The notes beneath the pieces are model-generated. The model was given only the letters and a program-made list of their open reading frames with translations. It had not been told where the DNA came from and did no database searches. From positions 1,079,388-1,143,387 of the forward strand of contig NZ_CP072392.1 of NCBI RefSeq assembly GCF_017742835.1: DNA of 64,000 nucleotides, in the 5' to 3' direction. Below, in pieces: positions 59,733 through 64,000 of this stretch. This stretch comes from Aquabacter sp. L1I39 (GTDB lineage Bacteria; Pseudomonadota; Alphaproteobacteria; Rhizobiales; Xanthobacteraceae). Position 1 is the stretch's first letter. Each line of letters starts with the position of its first letter. The translations under genes were made by a program, and so were the position numbers.

Positions 59733-60908
59733 TCAGCGCTTGTCCCAGGCGGGCATGGGGACCACGGCGTCGGCGGTCTTCAGCTCCTCCGGCCACACGA
59801 TCTCACGCTTGCCGTTGAGCACCTGGATCAGCAGGCCCTTGGCGCCAAGCTGGGCGCCGGTCTTCGGATCGACCTTGTAGTGACCGAGAACGGTGTCGAT
59901 CTCCATCTCGCCGAGGGTGGCGCGCAGCTTGTCCTGGTCGAGGGTGCCGGCACGCTTCACCGCCTCTTCGAGCACAGTGACGCCGGAATAGCCGAAGCCC
60001 GCATAATAGCCCGGCGCATAGCCATATTTGGCCTCGAACGCCTTCACGAACTCAGGATTGCCCTTGGTCTTCACACCCGGCTCGTAAAGGGAGATGCCGA
60101 TGGCAAATTCGCCGTCCTTCCCGGTGGACTTGATGAAGTCTTCCTGCGACACACCGTTGGAAATGAACATCTTCGGCATGTAATTGTTGGCGCGGAACTG
60201 CTTGATCATCTCGATCGCCTCGTTGGGATAGGCGATGGAGATCCAGGAATCCGGCGCCTGCTGGCGCGCCTTGGCAATGGCGGAGGAATAGTCGGACGTG
60301 CCGGCGGGAAAATACTCCGACGCCACCATGGTGAGGGTGCCGTTCTTCACCACCTTGTCGAGCTCTGTTGCCATATCGCGGGCGGCATTGAAGTCACGCG
60401 AGACCATGGTGAAGGTCTTGGCGCCGTGCTTGGTCATGAGCGGCGCGACGCCCTCCACATAGGCGGAGATGGGAGAGGCCGACTGCACCGTGTAGCGGAA
60501 GCCGCGCTGCTGGATCTTCTCGGAGGCACCGCCGGCATTGATGATGACCCGCTTGTGCTTCTCCGCCACGGCGCTCGCCGTGGCGGTGGAGGCCGAGCCC
60601 CAGGGCGCCACCAGAAGGTCCACCTTGTCGTCGGTGATGAGCTTTTCGTAGAGCCGCGCGGCAGTGGCCGGATCGCTGCGCTCGTCATAGATGACCAGTT
60701 CAACCGGACGGCCGAGCAGCCCGCCCCGCGCATTCACCTGGTCCCGCCACAGCTCGATGGCCTTGCGGTAATGGTCGGCGGAATCCGCCAGATTGCCCGT
60801 CATGGACAGGGCGATGCCGATCTTCACCGGATCCGCGGCAAGGGAGGCCGACGACAGGCCGACCAGCAGGGCAGCCGCGAGCAATCCGCGCCTGGACAAT
60901 GCGCTCAT
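59733..60908 (-). CDS. Branched-chain amino acid-type ABC substrate-binding protein LivK
   Basis: A 391-residue periplasmic binding protein (VKIGIALSMTGNLADSADHYRKAIELW, DYSSAIAKARQQAPDSW). A Sec signal (SRRGLLAAALLVGLSSASLAAD) is visible. The start at 60908 is chosen because GAAGGAGGAACCCC precedes it; an ATG 6 codons upstream would overlap that site. It is the binding protein of the LivHMGF system in this island. Ligand unknown. Confidence 0.93.
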   Translation of the reverse strand: MSALSRRGLLAAALLVGLSSASLAADPVKIGIALSMTGNLADSADHYRKAIELWRDQVNARGGLLGRPVELVIYDERSDPATAARLYEKLITDDKVDLLVAPWGSASTATASAVAEKHKRVIINAGGASEKIQQRGFRYTVQSASPISAYVEGVAPLMTKHGAKTFTMVSRDFNAARDMATELDKVVKNGTLTMVASEYFPAGTSDYSSAIAKARQQAPDSWISIAYPNEAIEMIKQFRANNYMPKMFISNGVSQEDFIKSTGKDGEFAIGISLYEPGVKTKGNPEFVKAFEAKYGYAPGYYAGFGYSGVTVLEEAVKRAGTLDQDKLRATLGEMEIDTVLGHYKVDPKTGAQLGAKGLLIQVLNGKREIVWPEELKTADAVVPMPAWDKR

Positions 60909-60976
60909 CTGGGGTTCCTCCTTCAACCGGCCGCTTTGCGCGGCTCTGAAACTGTCGGGTCGGCGTCCCGGCGGCG

Positions 60977-62092
60977 CTATTCGGCCGCCTTCATTTCCAG
61001 CAAGCCATTGGCTTCGCCCAGTGCCGGGGCGCGCCAGTCCGGTCGTGCCGGCTCGTCCCGGAAGCGGATGACCGGCGCCACATGGCGGCGCCCCTCGCCA
61101 TCGGTCACGACGGCCATGCGGGCAGCCACCTGCGGGTCGACCAGCGCCTCAGGCAAGGTGTTGACCGGGGCGAAGCACACGTCCCGCCCCTCGAACCAGC
61201 GCACCCATTCGGCGAGCGGACGGGTGCGGAAGGTAGCCCGCAGAAGGTCGATCAGCGGCGCTTGGTGGGCGCCGGGACCGGCTTCCGCAAGCGGCGCCAG
61301 GTCCATCCGGCCGAGCGCGCCGAGAAGCGAGTGAATGAACTTCTCCTCCTGCCCGGCAAGCACCAGGTGGCGGTCATCGGCGGTGGCATAGATCTGGTAG
61401 AAGGCCGCGCCCCCCAGCGAGCGCTCCTCCTGCGCCACAGGCTGACGCTCCTCCGCCATGGCCGGCCCCATCTGGTTGGGCACGGCAGCAAGGACGGATT
61501 CGTGCATGGAGATATCGATATAATCGCCCCGCCCGGTGCGCTCGCGGCGCAGGAGTGCCATCAGGACGCCAGACAAGGCATTGAGCGAGCTGATGATATC
61601 GGCTGCCGCCACACCCGGTATGGCCGGCGCGCCATCGCCCCCCAGCGTGATGCCAACCGCGCCTGCCAGCGCCTCGGTGGCGAGGTCATGGGCGGGGCGG
61701 TCGCGGTAGGGACCATCCTGGCCGAACGCACTGATGGAGCAATAGACGAGGCGGGGATTGCGCGCCGACAGCGCCTCATAGGCGAAGCCGAGGCGCTGCA
61801 TGACGCCGGGGCGGAAGGCCTCCACGAACACATCCGCCTCATCCACCAGGCGCAGCAGGGCGGCGCGGCCGGCGGGTGTCTTCAGGTCGAGCACCACGGA
61901 ACGCTTGCCCCGGTTCACGGTGCGGAAGAACACGCTGTGCGGCCCGTCCGACAAGCCGATGCACCGTCCGGGATCGCCGCTGGGCGCCTCCACCTTGATC
62001 ACCTCGGCGCCGTGGTCGGCGAGCGTCATGGTCAGATAGGGGCCGGGCAGGAAGACGGAGAGGTCGACGACCTTGAGGCCCTCAAGCTTCAT
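60977..62092 (-). CDS. Type III (CaiB/BaiF) CoA-transferase
   Basis: A 371-residue family III CoA-transferase (LKVVDLSVFLPGPYLTMTLADHGAEVIKVE, FRPGVMQRLGFAYEALSARNPRLVY, catalytic Asp in AAADIISSLNALSG). FLPGPYLTMTLADHGA resembles the alpha-methylacyl-CoA racemase/mesaconyl-CoA transferase branch, so intramolecular CoA transfer or racemisation is possible. The ATG at 62092 overlaps the preceding CoA-transferase gene by 11 bp. Confidence 0.9.
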   Translation of the reverse strand: MKLEGLKVVDLSVFLPGPYLTMTLADHGAEVIKVEAPSGDPGRCIGLSDGPHSVFFRTVNRGKRSVVLDLKTPAGRAALLRLVDEADVFVEAFRPGVMQRLGFAYEALSARNPRLVYCSISAFGQDGPYRDRPAHDLATEALAGAVGITLGGDGAPAIPGVAAADIISSLNALSGVLMALLRRERTGRGDYIDISMHESVLAAVPNQMGPAMAEERQPVAQEERSLGGAAFYQIYATADDRHLVLAGQEEKFIHSLLGALGRMDLAPLAEAGPGAHQAPLIDLLRATFRTRPLAEWVRWFEGRDVCFAPVNTLPEALVDPQVAARMAVVTDGEGRRHVAPVIRFRDEPARPDWRAPALGEANGLLEMKAAE

Positions 62093-63251
62093 GACGCGCC
62101 TCCTCCCGCCGATGGAGCGGCGCCAGCAGACTGTCATTGTCCGCGCCAAGGCTCGCGCAAGCGGACTTGGCGGGGCGCACGCCGTCGATCTTCAGCGGGC
62201 AGGACAGAACCTTAAGCGCGTCCGCATGGGGATGGCGCACACTGGTGACCATCCCTGTCTTCTGCATGAAGGGGTTCGCGAACGCTTCCGCCACGTTGTA
62301 GATGGGTGCCGCAGGAATGGCGCCGGTGAGCACGCTGAGCCATTCGCGGGTGGTGCGCGTGGTCATGGTGGCGTCGAGTTCATCGGTGAGCGCCGCACGG
62401 TTCTGGCGGCGGCCTTCCTGGGTGGCAAAGCGGGGATCGCTGAGAAGGTCCGGGCGCTCGATGCGCTCGCACAGGATGCGCCAGAACTTCTCCTTCATGC
62501 ACATCACATAGATCCACCCATCTTGGGTGCGCACGGATTGCACGGGGGCGACCGAGCCATGGGCTCCGCGCGGCAGGCGCTGGGGCATGGTGCCGGTGTT
62601 CAGAAACCAGGTGGCGGAATAGGCATGCTGGTGGGTGGCCACCTCGAACAAGCTGGTATCCACATCGCAGCCCCGCCCGGTGGCGCGGGCACGGATGAGG
62701 CAGCCGAGCAGGCCCACCATGCCGGTGATGCCCGTCATATAATCGATCATGGAGAGGCCGATGCGGGCGGGCGGGCCGTCCGGCTCGCCCGTCATGCTCA
62801 TGAGCCCCGCCTCGGCTTGGGCGAGGAAATCGTAGCCCGGCCATGCAGCCCGCTCATTGTCCCGGCCATAGGCGGAAATGTGCACGCAGACGATGGCAGG
62901 GTTGATGGCGGAGAGGCTCGCATAGTCGATGCCGAGCTTTTTCGGCAGGTCACCCCGCAGATTGTTCACCACCGCGTCTGCGGTTTCCACCAAGGCGAGA
63001 AAATCGGCCCGGTCCTCCGGCCGGCTCAGGTCCAGAGCGACCGAGCGCTTGTTGAGGTTGAAAGACTGCGCATACTGGCTGTCCCCCTCCCCCAGGAAAT
63101 GCGGTCCGATGCTGCGCGAGGCATCACCTCCGGTGGCAGGGTTCTCGATCTTGATGACCTCGGCGCCCAGGTCCGCCAGCATCATGGTCCCGTAGGGTCC
63201 GGCACCGAAGCTTTCGAGGGATAAAATGCGTATGCCGTCCAATGGCGTCAT
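62082..63251 (-). CDS. Type III (CaiB/BaiF) CoA-transferase
   Basis: A 389-residue family III CoA-transferase (IRILSLESFGAGPYGTMMLADLGAEVIKIE, VNNLRGDLPKKLGIDYASLSAINP, catalytic Asp in LSMIDYMTGITG). It is the first gene of the minus-strand island; the 269-bp region before it contains GntR-type operators. Having two adjacent, clearly diverged CoA-transferases plus a third at 58464 suggests different acids or different carboxyl groups are activated, or a heteromeric enzyme. Confidence 0.92.
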   Translation of the reverse strand: MTPLDGIRILSLESFGAGPYGTMMLADLGAEVIKIENPATGGDASRSIGPHFLGEGDSQYAQSFNLNKRSVALDLSRPEDRADFLALVETADAVVNNLRGDLPKKLGIDYASLSAINPAIVCVHISAYGRDNERAAWPGYDFLAQAEAGLMSMTGEPDGPPARIGLSMIDYMTGITGMVGLLGCLIRARATGRGCDVDTSLFEVATHQHAYSATWFLNTGTMPQRLPRGAHGSVAPVQSVRTQDGWIYVMCMKEKFWRILCERIERPDLLSDPRFATQEGRRQNRAALTDELDATMTTRTTREWLSVLTGAIPAAPIYNVAEAFANPFMQKTGMVTSVRHPHADALKVLSCPLKIDGVRPAKSACASLGADNDSLLAPLHRREEARHEA

Positions 63252-63342
63252 CGGCCATGTCCTCCCGGTGGGACCGGCGCGCTTGCTGCGCGCTTCCTTG
63301 GTGTGGCTGGGGCTTTCAGCTCGCTCTGTGCAGCTTCACTTG

Positions 63343-63352
63343 TTCGGATAAG
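63343..63352. promoter_or_regulatory. Operator half-site TTCGGATAAG
   Basis: This 10-mer is the exact inverse of CTTATCCGAA at 63436-63445, about 92 bp away, in the divergent region between the CoA-transferase operon and the GntR gene. Likely a second binding site for the same regulator. Confidence 0.45.
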
Positions 63353-63433
63353 ATGGGAATAGAGCATCAAAAGTGTCAAGGCGAAATCTGAAAATTCAAT
63401 GATGCACCGCAATGACTGGCATGTGCATCAGCA

Positions 63434-63461
63434 AACTTATCCGAATTTGACCGAATAAGTT
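63434..63461. promoter_or_regulatory. GntR-type operator in the divergent region
   Basis: AACTTATCCG (63434-63443) and CGAATAAGTT (63452-63461) form an inverted repeat with one mismatch and an 8-base spacer, 60 bp before the gntR start. It is close to both divergent promoters. Assignment to the adjacent GntR protein is inference. Confidence 0.55.
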
Positions 63462-63520
63462 TATCCCCCTAATATCCGCTTGCCCCAGGGGGGACCTGGC
63501 ACGCAGGGAGGGCCGACGCG

Positions 63521-64000
63521 ATGGACGGGGAAAGCGGGCGCGGGATGAATGCGGCGGAACTGGCGACCGTCATCCAGCGCGACATTTCGCGGGGCGCCTA
63601 CGGGATCGGACAAGCCCTCCCCTCGGAGGCGGAGCTTAAGTCCCGCTTCGGCGTCGGCCGGCATACGGTACGTGAGGCGGTGCGGCGTCTGGTGGACAGC
63701 GGCCTGGTGGAGCGGCGCCAGGGTGCACCCACGCGCGTCGTGGCGCTGCAACCGCGCGCTTCCTATGTGCATTCGCTGCTCTCGTTGGGAGAGCTCATCC
63801 ACTACACCCAGGAAACCCAGCTCGAGATCGCCGAGAATGCTGTCGTCCCCCTCGACGAGGCCGACGCGGCCCTCGTGGGCGCCGCGCCGAGATCCCGCTG
63901 GCTTCGCCTTCTGGGCTTGCGGCGGGAAGTGGCGTCGGAAGAGGTCATCAGCCACGCCACGGTGCTGCTGCACGCCCGCTTCGCTCCGCTTTTCGCCCAT
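63521..64000 (+). CDS. GntR-family (HutC/FarR-type) regulator, truncated by the window edge
   Basis: 160 codons are visible, open to the right edge. The N-terminal winged helix is typical of GntR (ISRGAYGIGQALPSEAELKS, RFGVGRHTVREAVRRL, GLVERRQGAPTRV). From about residue 80 a UTRA-like effector domain begins (YVHSLLSLGELIHYTQETQLE). The ATG at 63521 has GCAGGGAGGGCC upstream; a second ATG 8 codons in is possible. Divergent from the CoA-transferase/Liv island and therefore its probable local regulator. Confidence 0.9.
   Translation, partial: MDGESGRGMNAAELATVIQRDISRGAYGIGQALPSEAELKSRFGVGRHTVREAVRRLVDSGLVERRQGAPTRVVALQPRASYVHSLLSLGELIHYTQETQLEIAENAVVPLDEADAALVGAAPRSRWLRLLGLRREVASEEVISHATVLLHARFAPLFAH

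Overview
The window is about 64 kb of high-GC, densely packed bacterial DNA. Gene content and order suggest a chemolithoautotrophic alphaproteobacterium of the Xanthobacteraceae (Xanthobacter/Azorhizobium/Ancylobacter type). The grounds are a membrane-bound H2-uptake hydrogenase cluster in the order hypF-hupSLC-D-F-G-H-J-K-hypAB-hupR-hypCDE (I recall the same order from Azorhizobium), a DabAB inorganic-carbon uptake pair, and many acyl-CoA catabolic islands with branched-chain-amino-acid-type (Liv) ABC transporters. The taxonomic call is inference; no rRNA or tRNA gene is present.

Layout. 1-13.7 kb: the 3' end of hypF, a sigma-54 promoter, and a near-continuous hydrogenase operon in which many genes overlap by a few bases; the NtrC-type activator HupR sits between hypB and hypC. 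13.7-14.2 kb: a very AT-rich, palindrome-bearing gap. 14.2-19.5 kb: a 1736-residue autotransporter with a textbook terminator. 19.8-23.9 kb: a membrane-anchored five-heme cytochrome c that looks like a fusion, a divergent LysR regulator and an enoyl-CoA hydratase; the last two share a repeated LysR-type operator motif. 24.0-28.0 kb: a small hydrolase, a LysE exporter, an OFA-like MFS transporter with a 55-residue membrane partner, a cupin and a thioesterase. 28.1-36.8 kb: a GntR/SDR pair diverging from a Liv ABC transporter whose LivM, LivG and LivF are one polypeptide, followed by a 3-hydroxyacyl-CoA/carnitine-type dehydrogenase and a beta-keto acid cleavage enzyme. 36.9-37.6 kb: a wrecked DUF1214 gene next to an IS5-family transposase remnant. 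37.7-42.5 kb: an acyl-CoA dehydrogenase/CitE-like lyase pair, a PCC-domain protein, an IclR regulator and a divergent SDR. 42.6-44.4 kb: a LuxR-type regulator and a carboxymuconolactone-decarboxylase-family protein.

44.5-49.5 kb: a LysR regulator divergent from dabB-dabA. 49.5-63.3 kb: a long minus-strand catabolic island (two CoA-transferases, LivK, a third CoA-transferase, LivH, LivM, LivG, an HMG-CoA-lyase-like enzyme, LivF, nitroreductase, MaoC hydratase, acyl-CoA dehydrogenase, CitE-like lyase, acetyl-CoA hydrolase/transferase family protein). It is probably controlled by a divergent GntR regulator that runs off the right edge. The parts fit uptake of an organic acid, CoA activation by transfer, desaturation, hydration and retro-aldol cleavage; the substrate is not determined.

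Together the hydrogenase (electrons from H2) and DabAB (bicarbonate/CO2 supply) fit autotrophic growth, while the Liv-linked islands give heterotrophic breadth. The features I consider most worth follow-up are the LivM-LivG-LivF single-chain transporter, the pentaheme AdhB/TsdA-like fusion cytochrome, the transporter-embedded catabolic island with lyase and transferase members that lack expected catalytic residues, and several palindromic operators that pair cleanly with adjacent regulators.
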